Assembly (NCBI RefSeq): GCF_001618865.1
Contig: NZ_CP015136.1
Coordinates: 655,001-719,000 of the forward strand
DNA length: 64,000 nt
Reading direction: 5' to 3'
Origin: Luteitalea pratensis
GTDB taxonomy: Bacteria > Acidobacteriota > Vicinamibacteria > Vicinamibacterales > Vicinamibacteraceae
The position numbers were made by a program, and so were the translations under genes. Within the stretch, counting starts at the first letter, position 1. Every line of letters starts with the position of its first letter. Under the pieces are notes generated by a model. The model saw only the letters and a list, made by a program, of their open reading frames with translations, made no database searches and was not told the DNA's origin. Below are positions 19,306 through 32,639 of the stretch, one piece after another.

Positions 19306-22206
19306 CCCGATGTCGGGGACGAGCACTGCCACAGGGGCTGCCTGGAGCACCTGGGCGAGGAACATCCACTGCTCGGCGGCGGTCCGGGTCGACGTCAGCT
19401 GCGCACCCGTCAGCAGGTCCCGCCACGCAGTTCCCGGAGTGTCGTCCGGCAGGAGCACGCGCGACGTCGCCCAGGCCGGCCCGACAGGCCAGGCGCCCGG
19501 CAAGCGCGCCGTGCGCAAGCCCGCAACCACGAGCGCCCACCCATCACCGTCGTGCCTCCTCGCAAAGGCCATGGCCGACGCACTTACCGCCAGTTCGACA
19601 TGCAGCGGCCGGTAGTCGCCGCGCAGCCACAGTTCCGGGCGGGCCCGCCGGGCCCGCAGCAGGGTCGACACCACATGCAATTTCAGTCGCCCGTCGGGCC
19701 ACGCGTCCAGCCAGCGCGAGACGTTGCTCGGGCCGAACCGGTCGCATTCCCGCTCCGCGTCAAGGTCCCGCAAGCGCGTCGCCAGCGCCTCGAACGGCGC
19801 CGGCCGGCGGTTGTCGGGGTCGACGAGATCGAACTTCCAGCCCTCGGAGCCCTGGTAGGTGTCCGGGACGCCCGGCGAGGTCAGCTTCAGCACCGTCTGC
19901 GCCAGCGAGTTGCAGACGCCACGCGTAGCCAGCTGCGCCGCCAGTGGCCGGAGGACGCCGAACACCCGCGGGGCGATGGATCCGCCGAGCACCTCGTCCA
20001 CGTACGACGCGGTGGCCGCTTCATAGGCCTCGTTCTGTGCGATCCAGCTCGTATGCCGCTTGGCCTCGCGAATCGCCTTCAGCATGTACGCCTGCAGCCG
20101 CGCGATCAGGTCGGCCGGCGCCGGGGCGTCGAAGGAAAGCCCGGGGGGCCAGCATCCGAGCAACACCTGCAGGAAGCGGCACTCGTCGTGGCGATCGGGG
20201 GCCCAGGCTCCGCGCAGCAGCGTCCGTGCGGACGCCGAAACCCGGAGCACGCGTCCGAGCGCCTCCTGCCACTCGTCGGCCAGTTCCGAGAGCGCATGGA
20301 TGCGAGCGCGCACGTCCTCTCCGAGCTTGGTGTCGTGCGTCGACAGCGTGGTCATCTCCGCCGGCCAGTCGCGCTGCCGTGCGGCGTTGGCCGCGTGCAC
20401 GTCGTCCACCGAGTGGACGCCCGCACCAGGGTCGGCGCCGACCTCGTTCATCGACACCAGCACGTTGTAGCGATAGAACGTCGTGTCCTCGACGCCCTTG
20501 GCCTGCACCGGGCCGGTGTACTGCTGCAACTTCATCGCAAAGGCCAGCCGGCGCTCGTACATCGACAGCGGCCCCTGGGCCGCGTGCGTGTCGTCGGGCG
20601 GCGAGGGCAGCAGCACCTGCCTGAGGAAGCGGAAGAGGGACCGTTCCATCGCCGGATTGCGCCGCTCCGCCTCGGCGATCGTCCGGTCGATGATGGCCTC
20701 GTCCTCGTGCGTCCAGCCTCGCGGGCTCACGTACGTGCGATACACGGGGATGCACGCCACGTACTCGGCGATCAGCTCGCGGAGGCTGTTGAGCGTGAAG
20801 TCTCTGGTGTGGCGATCGGCGCGCGCGATGCGCGCCAGGGCATCGGCGAGCACGCCCAGCTCGCTCGACATCGCCGTGTTCATGATCAGTGTCTTGGCGT
20901 CGTAGACGATGTCGGCAAGCGGTTCCCGCACGCCTGTCGTCCGCGCGTGCAGCCGTCGCAGCCGCCTCACGCCGGTCGGGTCGAGGAAGAGCCCGTTGAT
21001 CTCGTTGAGGAAGTTGTAGCCGGTCGTGCCATGCACCTGCCAGTCGTCACGCAGGCGTTCGCGGCCCGAGAGAATCTTCTCCGCCACCACGTACAGCGGT
21101 GCGTCCTGCCCGGTCTCGTCGCGCGCGAGCTGTTGCAGCCGCCGGAAGTAGGCCTCCGGATCGAACAGCCCGTCGGGATGGTCGAGCCGCAGCGCATGCA
21201 CCTGCCCCTCGCGCAGCCAGCGGCCGATCAGCTTGTGCGTCGCGTCGAACACGGTTTCCTGCTCCACGCGCACGCCGGCGAGGTCGTTGATGTCGAAGAA
21301 GCGCCGGTAATTGATCTCGTCGACGGCGGTGCGCCACGACGCGAGCCGGTACGGTTGCGCCTCCAGCAGCCCGTGCAGTTCGTCGTACGACGACAGCTGC
21401 CCCTGCTGGCCGTTGACGTGCGTCACGGCCTGCACGATGGCCTCGAGCACGAACGGCGTCTCCTCCACCAGGCGCAACAGGCGGCCGCGAAGCACCTCCT
21501 TCTCGCGTTGCCGAACCGCGATCCGCTCGGGATGGGTGTCGGTGTACGGCGGCAGGTTGTGCAGGCCCTCGAGGATGCTCTGGAACTCGATGACCGCCGC
21601 ATGCGCATCGCCGAGTTCACCGACGAGCGTCGGCACCGCGTGCCGGAAGACGAGCGGCGTCTGTCGCGGGTTGATCGGCAGCCGATGATCGAAGTAGCAC
21701 AGGCCCAGCCGACCATCCTCGTACTCCAGCTGCAGTTCGCCCCGATCGAGCGCCGCGCCGTACTGGTCGCCGAGGATCGGCCACAGGACCTTCTGCCGCA
21801 GGTGTGGCGTGATCGGGTCCCAGTCGATGTCGAAGTACTCCGCGTACGGTGAACACGGACCGTTCTCGAGCACCTCGCGCCACCAGGGGTTGGCACGGGG
21901 GTCGACGCCCATGTGATTGGGCACGATGTCGGCGAGCAGCCGCAGCCCGTGCGTCGCCGCGCCGCGCGACATGCGAGCGAGATCCTCCTCCGTGCCGAGG
22001 TCCGGATTGAGCGCGGCATGGTCGACGATGTCGTAGCCGTGCGTGCTGCCGGGGCGTGCCTTGAGCATCGGCGACAGGTACAACGCCTCCACGCCCAGAC
22101 TTGCGAGGTACGGGGTGATCGCTTCCACGTCCGCCAGGCGCAGGTCCGGCCCGAGCTGCAAGCGGTACGTACTCGTCGGCGTCCACGCCGGCGGGTCAAT
22201 CCTCAT
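19303..22206 (-). CDS. treY: Malto-oligosyltrehalose synthase TreY
   Basis: 967 residues of GH13 family. TreY turns the reducing-end maltose of a maltodextrin into a terminal trehalose unit. Visible motifs include TSTYRLQLGPDLRL at the N-terminus, LADIVPNHMGVD (GH13 region I), LRLDHPDGLFDPEAYF (region II with nucleophile Asp), VVAEKIL (region III Glu) and STHDTKLGEDVRAR (region IV), plus the C-terminal PGVPDTYQGSE. It is the last gene of the glgX-treS-treZ-treY operon. Its start overlaps the treZ stop by 11 bases. Confidence 0.95.
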   Translation of the reverse strand: MRIDPPAWTPTSTYRLQLGPDLRLADVEAITPYLASLGVEALYLSPMLKARPGSTHGYDIVDHAALNPDLGTEEDLARMSRGAATHGLRLLADIVPNHMGVDPRANPWWREVLENGPCSPYAEYFDIDWDPITPHLRQKVLWPILGDQYGAALDRGELQLEYEDGRLGLCYFDHRLPINPRQTPLVFRHAVPTLVGELGDAHAAVIEFQSILEGLHNLPPYTDTHPERIAVRQREKEVLRGRLLRLVEETPFVLEAIVQAVTHVNGQQGQLSSYDELHGLLEAQPYRLASWRTAVDEINYRRFFDINDLAGVRVEQETVFDATHKLIGRWLREGQVHALRLDHPDGLFDPEAYFRRLQQLARDETGQDAPLYVVAEKILSGRERLRDDWQVHGTTGYNFLNEINGLFLDPTGVRRLRRLHARTTGVREPLADIVYDAKTLIMNTAMSSELGVLADALARIARADRHTRDFTLNSLRELIAEYVACIPVYRTYVSPRGWTHEDEAIIDRTIAEAERRNPAMERSLFRFLRQVLLPSPPDDTHAAQGPLSMYERRLAFAMKLQQYTGPVQAKGVEDTTFYRYNVLVSMNEVGADPGAGVHSVDDVHAANAARQRDWPAEMTTLSTHDTKLGEDVRARIHALSELADEWQEALGRVLRVSASARTLLRGAWAPDRHDECRFLQVLLGCWPPGLSFDAPAPADLIARLQAYMLKAIREAKRHTSWIAQNEAYEAATASYVDEVLGGSIAPRVFGVLRPLAAQLATRGVCNSLAQTVLKLTSPGVPDTYQGSEGWKFDLVDPDNRRPAPFEALATRLRDLDAERECDRFGPSNVSRWLDAWPDGRLKLHVVSTLLRARRARPELWLRGDYRPLHVELAVSASAMAFARRHDGDGWALVVAGLRTARLPGAWPVGPAWATSRVLLPDDTPGTAWRDLLTGAQLTSTRTAAEQWMFLAQVLQAAPVAVLVPDIG

Positions 22207-24066
22207 CGCGCGCCTCGGGCAGGTGCAGCACGATGCCGAAAGGCTCGCGGCCAGCCTCGATCACGAGGGACGTGTCCGCGGCGTGCACCCCCAGGACCAC
22301 GCGGCGATCTGGTCTCGGCGTTGTCGCATGCAGCACCTGCAACGGCATGCCTGGCCGTGTGACTCCGGCAATCGTGCGCACTGCTGTCCCCGAGAAGTCG
22401 ATGAACGTCAGCAGCCGGCCGCCGCGGTCCGAAGGCTGCTCGAGCCAGACGCCGTGCGGCCCGGCAGGCTCGCATCGGATGCGCGATCGCTCGCGCGGCT
22501 GTGCCGAGAGGTGCGCGCGCCGCACCGCCAGCAGTGCGCGCGTTTCCGCGAGCACGTGGGCGTGGCGCGGTTCGGTGCGCTCCTCCCAGTCGAGCACGCT
22601 GCTGCGCCAGGTCCATTCCGCCTGCGGGCTCGGGATCCGCTGACGCGCCTCGGGATCGTTGAACGTCGAGAAGCGGACGAACTCGCGCCGCCGGCCTTCG
22701 ACGACCAGTTCACCGAGCCTCGCCTCGTGGTCGGTGAAGAAGAGGAACGGCGACGAGGCAGCCCACTCCTGGCCCATGAACAGCAGCGGTGTCTCCGGCG
22801 CCATCAGCAGCAGGGTCGTCGCTGCGAGCCATGCGGCCTCGCCGACCTGGTGGTGCAGGCGGTCGCCGTGGGCGCGGTTGCCGACCTGATCGTGGTTCTG
22901 CAGGCAGATCACCGAGGCCTCGACGGGCACGCCGGCCGGAGACGTGCCGCGCGGGCCGTCGTAATGCGACGCGTGCTGGCCGGTGAACACCCAGCCGTCA
23001 CGCGCGGCGGCCGCGATCTCGTCGGTGCTGCCGCGGAAGTCGGCAAACCACGCTTCGTGGTCGCCGGCAAGATGCCGCCGGACGGCGTGATGGAAGTCGT
23101 CGGCCCACACGCCTGTCATGCCGTACCCGCCCTGCTCGAGCGGGTGCAGGAGCGTGTCGAGGTTGCGATCGTCCTCCGCGATCAGGTGCACATGGCGATG
23201 CCCCACGTGCGCGGCGAGTTCGCGGGCCATTTGCGCCAGGATGTGCTCGGGGCTGTCATCAGCGAGGGCGTGAGTGGCGTCGATCCGCAACCCGTCCAGG
23301 TGGTACTCGATCAGCCAGTGCAGGGCGTTGTCGCAAATCAGTCGCCGCACGTGCGCGCAGCCGGGGCCGTCGAGATTGATGCCGCGTCCCCACGGGGATG
23401 CGCGACGGTCGCTGAAGATCGTCGGCATCCACGCCGCGACATACGCCCCGTCGGGGCCCAGGTGGTTGTAGACGACGTCGAGCAGCACCGCGAGTCCGAG
23501 GGCGTGCGCGCGATCGATCAGCGTGCGCAAGTCGTCCGGGTGGCCGTACCGTTCCGAGGGCGCGAAGAGGGCGGCGCCGTCGTAGCCCCAGTTGCGCGCG
23601 CCCGGAAAGGCGGCGACCGGCATCAGTTCGACGGCGGTGATGCCGAGATCGACGAGGTCGGCCAGACGTTCGGCGGCCGCCGCGAAGGTGCCCTCCGGCG
23701 TGAACGTGCCGACGTGCAGTTCGTAGATCACGAGCCGATGCCGGGCGACGCCGCGCCAGTTCGCGTCCGTCCAGGCAAACGCGTCGGGATCGATCAGCAT
23801 CGACGGTCCGTGCACGCCATCGGGCTGCCACCGGCTGCAGGGGTCCGGCCACGGCTCGTTGTCGTCGCGTTGCAGTCGGTACCGGTCACCGGGGCGCGCG
23901 CCGACCATGCGGGTTTCAAACACGTCCGGCGCGACTCGCGCCATCTCGACCGAAGGCACCCCGTCGAAGTGCACGCGCACCGTCGTCGCGCCTGGCGCGC
24001 AGACCCGCAACCGCACGCCGGACTCGTCCAGGCGTGGGCCGAAGGCCGGCGTCCAGCGTCCACGCA

Positions 24067-24070
<4 letters not shown>
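22196..24070 (-). CDS. treZ: Malto-oligosyltrehalose trehalohydrolase TreZ
   Basis: 624 residues. TreZ cuts the terminal trehalose from TreY product. It has an N-terminal CBM48-like domain (about 15-105) and then a GH13 barrel: [14 protein letters not shown] (region I), [12 protein letters not shown] (region II), LIAEDDRN (region III) and [14 protein letters not shown] (region IV). [18 protein letters not shown] is a TreZ signature. The ATG at 24070 overlaps the treS stop as ATGA, which argues for coupled translation of the two trehalose enzymes. Confidence 0.95.
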
Positions 24071-27270
<3,200 letters not shown>

Positions 27271-27394
27271 GTCATCCCGGAAAGCAAAATCGCACGCCTG
27301 ATCGCGACCGGAACGGCAGCGGGGCGTGCGAGAGCCGGCCAACCCTGCCGCCCCCGATCAAGGGCGGCCGTAAGCCGGAAGTGACAGGACAATC

Positions 27395-29524
27395 TTACCG
27401 GACAGTGGAGCGCGTTCGCTCATCCGCGCGCAGCAGCACCACTGAGAGCCCGGCCACCGGGTACTTGCCACGCTCGGCCGGGGCCACGGGCTGATGCTCG
27501 ATGCCGGTATCGAAGAGGCGCGTCCAGGCCAGTCCGGTGCTGAGTTTCGGCAGCTTGAACGACACAGGTGTGGTCGCCGCGTTGAGCAGGACCAGCAACG
27601 TGTCGTCGACGATCGGCTCGCCGCGGTCGTTCACCTCGTCCATGGCCACGCCGCTCAGCCGCATTCCCAGGCAGCGGACATGCGGCGCGGACCACATCGC
27701 GTCGGACATCTCGACGCCGGATGGGTCGAACCACGCCAGGTCCTTCACGCCCTCGCCGCGCAAGGGCCGGCCCTGGAAATACCGCTGCCGGCGCAGCACC
27801 GGGTGCTTTTGCCGCAGCGCAATCAACATCCGCGTGAACTCGAGGAAATCGCGATCCTCGTCCGAACGGTCCCAACGAAACCAGCTGAGGTCGTTGTCCT
27901 GGCAGTACGCGTTGTTGTTGCCGTTCTGCGTCCGGCCGATCTCGTCGCCGCCGGCGATCATCGGTACGCCCTGCGACAGCAGGAGCGTGGCCATGAAGTT
28001 GCGGCGCTGCTGCACCCGCGCCTGGCGAATCGCCGGATCCGCGGTCGGGCCCTCGACGCCGAAGTTCATGCCGAGGTTGTTGGACTCGCCGTCGCGGTTC
28101 TGCTCGCCGTTGGCCTCGTTGTGTTTCTGTTCGTAGCTGACCAGGTCGGCGAGCGTGAAGCCATCGTGACAGGTGACGAAGTTGATGCTCGCGCTCGGCA
28201 GCCGGCCGGTGGGCTCGTACAGGTCACTGCTGCCGGCGAGCCGCGTCGCGAACTCGGACACCTGGCCACCGTCACCGCGCCAGAAGCGGCGCACCGTATC
28301 GCGATAGCGGCCGTTCCACTCGGTCCAGCCGACCGGGAAGTTGCCGACCTGGTAGCCGCCCTCGCCGAGATCCCACGGTTCCGCAATCAGCTTCACCTGT
28401 GACAGCACCGGGTCCTGATGGATGATGTCGAAGAAGGAGCCGAGCTTGTCCACCGCGTGCAGCTCGCGCGCGAGCGCGCTCGCCAGGTCGAAGCGGAAGC
28501 CGTCGACATGCATCTCGAGCACCCAGTACCGCAGGCTGTCCATGATCAGCTGCAGGACACGCGGGCTCTGCATGTTCAACGTGTTGCCGGTGCCGGTGAA
28601 GTCCTCGTAGTAGCGCTTGTCGGACGGCGAGAGCCGGTAGTACGACACGTTGTCGATGCCGCGCAGCGACAGCGTCGGCCCCATGTGACTGCCCTCGCCC
28701 GTGTGGTTGTAGACCACGTCGAGGATCACCTCCAGTCCCGCCGCGTGCAGCGCCCGCACCATCGACTTGAACTCGCGGACCGCGCCGTAGGCGGACCGGC
28801 TGACCGAATAGCGCAGGTCCGGGGCGAAGTAGCCGAGGGTGTTGTACCCCCAGTAGTTGGAAAGGCTCCCCTTGACCAGGTGCCAGTCGTCGATGTGATG
28901 GTGGACGGGCAGCAACTCGACGGCGGTGACCCCGAGCTTCAGCAGGTGTTCGATGGCGGCTTCCGAGGCGAGCCCCAGGTAGCTGCCGCGCAGGTCCTCG
29001 GGAATGCCGGGGTGACGCTTCGTGAAGCCGCGCACGTGCAGTTCGTAGATGACCGTCTCGTGCCAGGGTCGTTTGAGGCGGCGGTCGTCGGCCCACGTGA
29101 AGGCCGGATCGACGACCGCCGCAAGCGGGGCGTAGGCGGCGTTGTCACGATCGTCCCGGCTGTCGGGTGATCCGATCGTGAACCCGAACATGCTGTCGTG
29201 CCAGCGTACGTTGCGCCCGACTGCCTTGGCATAGGGGTCGAACAGCAGCTTGGCAGGATTGAAACGATGACCCGCCCGGAGGTCGTGCGGGCCGTGAACG
29301 CGGTAGCCATACAGGTGACCCGGCCGGACCTCTGGCAGGTAGCCGTGCCACACCTGTTCGGTCCGTTGCCGCAACGCAATCCGGTGCATCTCGCGGCCCG
29401 CGTACGGCGAGTCGAACAGGCACAGGTCGACGCCGGTGGCGTGCTCCGAGAAGAGCGCGAAGTTGACGCCGATGCCGTCCCAGGTGGCACCGAGCGGGTA
29501 AGGGGAGCCAGGCCAGACTTTCAT
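27395..29524 (-). CDS. glgX: Glycogen debranching enzyme GlgX/TreX
   Basis: 709 residues from the chosen start, normal for GlgX. It removes alpha-1,6 branches from glycogen or limit dextrins, giving linear chains for TreY. The N-terminal CBM48 part ([20 protein letters not shown]) is followed by GH13 motifs [51 protein letters not shown] and [20 protein letters not shown]. It is the first gene of the operon, 124 bases before treS. The frame is open upstream to 29695 but that part is translated repeat DNA, so I use ATG 29524; ATG 29581 is an alternative. Confidence 0.94.
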   Translation of the reverse strand: MKVWPGSPYPLGATWDGIGVNFALFSEHATGVDLCLFDSPYAGREMHRIALRQRTEQVWHGYLPEVRPGHLYGYRVHGPHDLRAGHRFNPAKLLFDPYAKAVGRNVRWHDSMFGFTIGSPDSRDDRDNAAYAPLAAVVDPAFTWADDRRLKRPWHETVIYELHVRGFTKRHPGIPEDLRGSYLGLASEAAIEHLLKLGVTAVELLPVHHHIDDWHLVKGSLSNYWGYNTLGYFAPDLRYSVSRSAYGAVREFKSMVRALHAAGLEVILDVVYNHTGEGSHMGPTLSLRGIDNVSYYRLSPSDKRYYEDFTGTGNTLNMQSPRVLQLIMDSLRYWVLEMHVDGFRFDLASALARELHAVDKLGSFFDIIHQDPVLSQVKLIAEPWDLGEGGYQVGNFPVGWTEWNGRYRDTVRRFWRGDGGQVSEFATRLAGSSDLYEPTGRLPSASINFVTCHDGFTLADLVSYEQKHNEANGEQNRDGESNNLGMNFGVEGPTADPAIRQARVQQRRNFMATLLLSQGVPMIAGGDEIGRTQNGNNNAYCQDNDLSWFRWDRSDEDRDFLEFTRMLIALRQKHPVLRRQRYFQGRPLRGEGVKDLAWFDPSGVEMSDAMWSAPHVRCLGMRLSGVAMDEVNDRGEPIVDDTLLVLLNAATTPVSFKLPKLSTGLAWTRLFDTGIEHQPVAPAERGKYPVAGLSVVLLRADERTRSTVR

Positions 29525-29592
29525 CGTCACCGTGTGCCGCAGGCGCGGTGTTTCCCGTGCCGCGGCGCACAAGTATGCCATTGGAGGCTCAG

Positions 29593-29771
29593 CAGGAAGG
29601 AGGACGGAGGAAGGAGGACGGAGGAAGGAGGACGGAGGAGGGAGGACGGAGGACGGAGGACGGAGGAGGGAGGAGGGAGGAGAGGACAGAGGCACGCAGG
29701 CTGTCGACCTCCATCCTCCGTCCTCCCCTCGATCCTCCGTCCTCTATCCTCCGTCCTCTATCCTCCGTCCT
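29593..29771. repeat. Large inverted repeat: ggaggacgg purine arm and cctccgtcc pyrimidine arm
   Basis: The left arm (29593-29687) is almost pure ggaggacgg/ggaggaa units. The right arm (29706-29771) is the complementary cctccgtcc/cctctat family. The spacer is short (about 18 bases, containing ctgtcgacct). The strand asymmetry is extreme and the two arms could form a long cruciform. It lies between two co-oriented minus-strand genes, the TIGR01777 gene and glgX. Confidence 0.85.
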
Positions 29772-29791
29772 GCGGTTACGGGCGACCCGCG

Positions 29792-30709
29792 TCAGCCGGC
29801 CTGCATTGCGGCCCGCCGGCCCAGCGTGTAGCGCAACGCGTCCTCGAGGCGTGGGTAGCGGAACTCGAAGTCGGCGCGCTGGAGTGCGGCAGGCAACACC
29901 CGCTTGCTGCTGAGCAGTTCGGCCTGCGCCATCTCGCCGATGACGGCCCTCAGCACGACCGCCGGCACCGGCATCACGGCCGGGCGATGCAGGACCCGCC
30001 CGAGGCTCTGCGTGAATTCCGCGTTGGTGACCGAGTGCGGCGCGGTGACGTTGATCGGGCCGCGGACCTGGTCGTGTGCAGCGGCGAACAGCAGTGCCCC
30101 GAGCACGTCCGCGATGCTGACCCAGCTCCAGTGCTGCGTGCCCGGGCCGAGCCGGCCACCGAGCCCCAGCCTGAAGGGCAGCGTCATCTTGCCGAGGGCG
30201 CCGCCGCGAGCGTCGAGGATGATGCCGAACCGGGGATGGACGACACGGATGCCCGCGGCGCGGGCAGGCTCGGCGGCGGCTTCCCAGGCCTCGCACACGT
30301 CGGCGAGGAAGCCGCCGCCCCTGGGACTCGACTCGGTCAGCACTTCGTCCCCGCGGTCGCCGTAGATGCCCATCGCCGATGCGCTGATGAGGACGCGCGG
30401 CGGGACGGGCGCGTCGGCGAGCGATCGCGCAAGGGCACGCGTCGGGCCGATGCGGCTGTCGCGGATCCGCGCTTTCATCGCCGGTGTCCAGCGGCCACCA
30501 GCCACGCTTTCGCCCGCGAGATGGATGACCGCGTCCACCGGCCCCATCGTCGAGGCGTCGACGATGCCCGAGTCGGGGCTCCAGCGGTGCTCATCGGGGC
30601 TGCGCGGCGTGCCGCGCACGAGGCGGATCACGTCGTGCCCCGTTCCCTGCAGGAACGGGACGAGAGCCGAACCAACGAGCCCGCTGGCGCCTGTGATCGC
30701 AATACGCAT
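29792..30709 (-). CDS. TIGR01777 family NAD-dependent epimerase/dehydratase-like protein
   Basis: 305 residues, extended SDR fold. The N-terminal MRIAITGASGLVGSALVPFL is the Rossmann nucleotide-binding motif. VIHLAGESVAGGRWT is the family signature. SASAMGIYGDRGDEVLTE is the active-site region, where the tyrosine lies in GIYG rather than a plain YxxxK. A C-terminal DUF1731-like segment follows (FRYPRLEDALRYTLG). Function in the cell is unclear; homologues include YfcH and cell-division-linked proteins. Start ATG 30709 has aaagg five to six bases upstream. It is divergent from queA. Confidence 0.88.
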   Translation of the reverse strand: MRIAITGASGLVGSALVPFLQGTGHDVIRLVRGTPRSPDEHRWSPDSGIVDASTMGPVDAVIHLAGESVAGGRWTPAMKARIRDSRIGPTRALARSLADAPVPPRVLISASAMGIYGDRGDEVLTESSPRGGGFLADVCEAWEAAAEPARAAGIRVVHPRFGIILDARGGALGKMTLPFRLGLGGRLGPGTQHWSWVSIADVLGALLFAAAHDQVRGPINVTAPHSVTNAEFTQSLGRVLHRPAVMPVPAVVLRAVIGEMAQAELLSSKRVLPAALQRADFEFRYPRLEDALRYTLGRRAAMQAG

Positions 30710-30721
30710 ATCGAACCTTTT

Positions 30722-30868
30722 AACGCCGAACGCCGACTGCCGAACTTGGTACCGACCTCTATCCTCCCTCCTTCCCTCTCTCCTCCGTCCTCCGTCCTCC
30801 GTCCTCCGTCCTCCATCCTCCATCCTCCATCCTCCATCCTCTTTCCTCCGTCCTCTTTCCTCCGTCCT
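30722..30868. repeat. Tandem repeats between TIGR01777 gene and queA
   Basis: gccgaac/gccgact units (30722-30746) are followed by a pyrimidine tract of cctccgt and cctccat units (about 30756-30868). This is the same unit family as the right arm of the element at 29593-29771. The run stops about 40 bases before the queA start. Confidence 0.82.
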
Positions 30869-30908
30869 TGTCGCCCGGCCCAGCACCGGGCGATCATGGG
30901 CCGCCCGC

Positions 30909-31952
30909 ATGCGCGTCGACGAGTTCGATTTTCACCTGCCCGAGAGCCAGATCGCGCAGCACCCACCGGCAGAGCGCGGCACGTCGCGGCTGATGGTGCT
31001 CGACCGCGCGAGCGGCGAGACCACCATCGGCCATGTCTCGGACCTGACCGCGTGGTTGCGCGCGGGTGATGTGCTCGTGCTCAACGACACCCGGGTCTTC
31101 CCGGCGCGCCTGCTCGGCCGACGGCTGCCCGGCGGTGGACGCCTGGAGTGCCTGCTCGTCGCGTCGCACGGAGCCGGCGCATGGGATGCGCTGGTGCACC
31201 CGGGACAGCGATTGAAGATCGGCAGCCGGTTCGTGTGTGAGGGCGAGGGTGGAGCGATCCACGGCGAGATCGTCGGACGCAGCGACTACGGCCGGCGCAC
31301 CGTGCACCTGCGCGCCGAGGGGTTCGCCGACGTGGATGAGGCAATCGAGGCCATCGGGCACATGCCCCTGCCGCCGTACATCCGCCGACCCGATGCCTCC
31401 GAAGACCGCGACCGGTACCAGACCGTGTTCGGCACCCACCGCGGGTCGGTCGCAGCCCCAACCGCCGGGTTGCACTTCACGCCCGACCTGCTGGCGCAGT
31501 TGCGCGCGATCGGCGTCGAGATCGTGACGATCACGCTGCACGTGGGGTACGGCACGTTCAAGCCGGTGCGCGTGGACATCGTCGAGGAGCACATCGTCGA
31601 CCCCGAGCGATACGACGTGTCCACGACGGCTGCAGACGCGATCAATCGTGCGAAAGCGGAAGGCCGCCGCGTGGTCGTCGTCGGCACCACCAGCACGCGC
31701 GCGCTCGAAAGCGCGGCAGGCGCGGACGGGCGCGTCCGTGCGGGTGCTGCCACCACGACGCTGTACATCCGCCCTGGTCATCGCTTCCAGGTCGTCGACG
31801 CGCTGATGACCAACTTTCACGTGCCGCGATCCTCGCTGCTGTTCCTCGTGTGCGCGTTCGGCGGGCGGGAGCACGTGCTGGGCGCCTATGCGCGTGCCAT
31901 CGACGAGGGATTGCGCTTCTACAGCTACGGCGACGCGATGCTGATTACGTAG
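30909..31952 (+). CDS. queA: tRNA preQ1(34) S-adenosylmethionine ribosyltransferase-isomerase
   Basis: 347 residues. QueA transfers the ribosyl part of SAM to preQ1 in tRNA to give epoxyqueuosine. The N-terminal MRVDEFDFHLPESQIAQHP is diagnostic. GDVLVLNDTRVFPARL, MPLPPYIRR, RYQTVFGTHRGSVAAPTAGL and MTNFHVPRSSLLFLVCAF are further family blocks. The length is normal. I chose ATG 30909; the longer open frame upstream runs through repeat DNA. Other queuosine genes are not in the window. Confidence 0.95.
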   Translation: MRVDEFDFHLPESQIAQHPPAERGTSRLMVLDRASGETTIGHVSDLTAWLRAGDVLVLNDTRVFPARLLGRRLPGGGRLECLLVASHGAGAWDALVHPGQRLKIGSRFVCEGEGGAIHGEIVGRSDYGRRTVHLRAEGFADVDEAIEAIGHMPLPPYIRRPDASEDRDRYQTVFGTHRGSVAAPTAGLHFTPDLLAQLRAIGVEIVTITLHVGYGTFKPVRVDIVEEHIVDPERYDVSTTAADAINRAKAEGRRVVVVGTTSTRALESAAGADGRVRAGAATTTLYIRPGHRFQVVDALMTNFHVPRSSLLFLVCAFGGREHVLGAYARAIDEGLRFYSYGDAMLIT

Positions 31953-32148
31953 CTGCCGGACTTTGTCCGGCAGCCTGTTCGGGCACCGGGTACCGGGCAC
32001 CGGGTCGTCGACCTTGGTCGACGGTCAGGCTGCGCATCACCCTGGGCCGATGCGCTTCAGCGTTCGGCGTTCAGCGTTCGGCGTTTTCTTCCCGTAGCCG
32101 TCGACCTTCCACCTTCGCCAAGGCTACGGCGGGACACGTCAGGTCGAC
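31953..32148. repeat. Composite repeat region with hairpins between queA and the cupin gene
   Basis: Right after the queA stop lies a perfect hairpin, ctgccggac-ttt-gtccggcag (31953-31973). Then come gcaccgggta units (31982-32004), a second hairpin cgtcgac-cttg-gtcgacg (32006-32023), gttcggc/gttcagc units (32055-32083), and cttcgccaaggctacggcgg (32113-32132) flanked by the inverted pair gtcgacct/aggtcgac (32100-32107, 32141-32148). No gene is seen here. Confidence 0.75.
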
Positions 32149-32219
32149 GGGCAGCCTGACGGATTTCCCACGCACTCGGCGCGGATTGATATCCTCATCT
32201 CCTCCTGGAGGCTGGACAG

Positions 32220-32639
32220 ATGATGCGTTCCAAATTGACGTTCGTGGCCGGCGTGGTCGCCGGTTCGGTGATGACCGCGGGCCTGCTGACGGTCGGCGCG
32301 GCCGGACTCGAGGCGCTGCGCGTTCCGCAGGCCGCAACAGCCACGAAGCCCGCCGGCATCAAGTACTCCACGCAGGTGGTGTTCGAGAACGAGCGTGTCC
32401 GCGTCAAGGACGTGACGTTCCCGGTTGGCGTGCCCGATACAGGCATGCACACACACGAGTTCGCGCATGTGGGCGTGATCCTGACCGAAGGGCAGTTGCT
32501 GTTCACCGAGAAGGACGGCAAGAAGGAGACCGCGTCATTCACCAGCGGCAGCGTCGGGTTCCGCGCCGCCAATGCCACGCACATGGTTTCCAATCCCGGC
32601 ACCAGGCCAATGCGTGTAATCGAGGTCGAACTGAAGTGA
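32220..32639 (+). CDS. Cupin domain protein with N-terminal signal or anchor
   Basis: 139 residues. Residues 1-28 are a hydrophobic export signal or membrane anchor (KLTFVAGVVAGSVMTAGLL). The cupin core shows GMHTHEFAHVGVILTEG (metal-binding H-x-H plus a later His) and a second motif ANATHMVSNPG. Small periplasmic cupins of this type may act as dioxygenase-like or ligand-binding proteins; the function here is unknown. tggagg seven bases before the ATG at 32220 supports the start; a second ATG follows at once. The stop overlaps the sulfatase GTG. Confidence 0.78.
   Translation: MMRSKLTFVAGVVAGSVMTAGLLTVGAAGLEALRVPQAATATKPAGIKYSTQVVFENERVRVKDVTFPVGVPDTGMHTHEFAHVGVILTEGQLLFTEKDGKKETASFTSGSVGFRAANATHMVSNPGTRPMRVIEVELK

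Noticed and set aside
29525-29695. Longer GlgX N-terminus rich in serine and proline
   Set aside because: It is a translation of the ggaggacgg repeat arm; GlgX similarity begins at about 29524.
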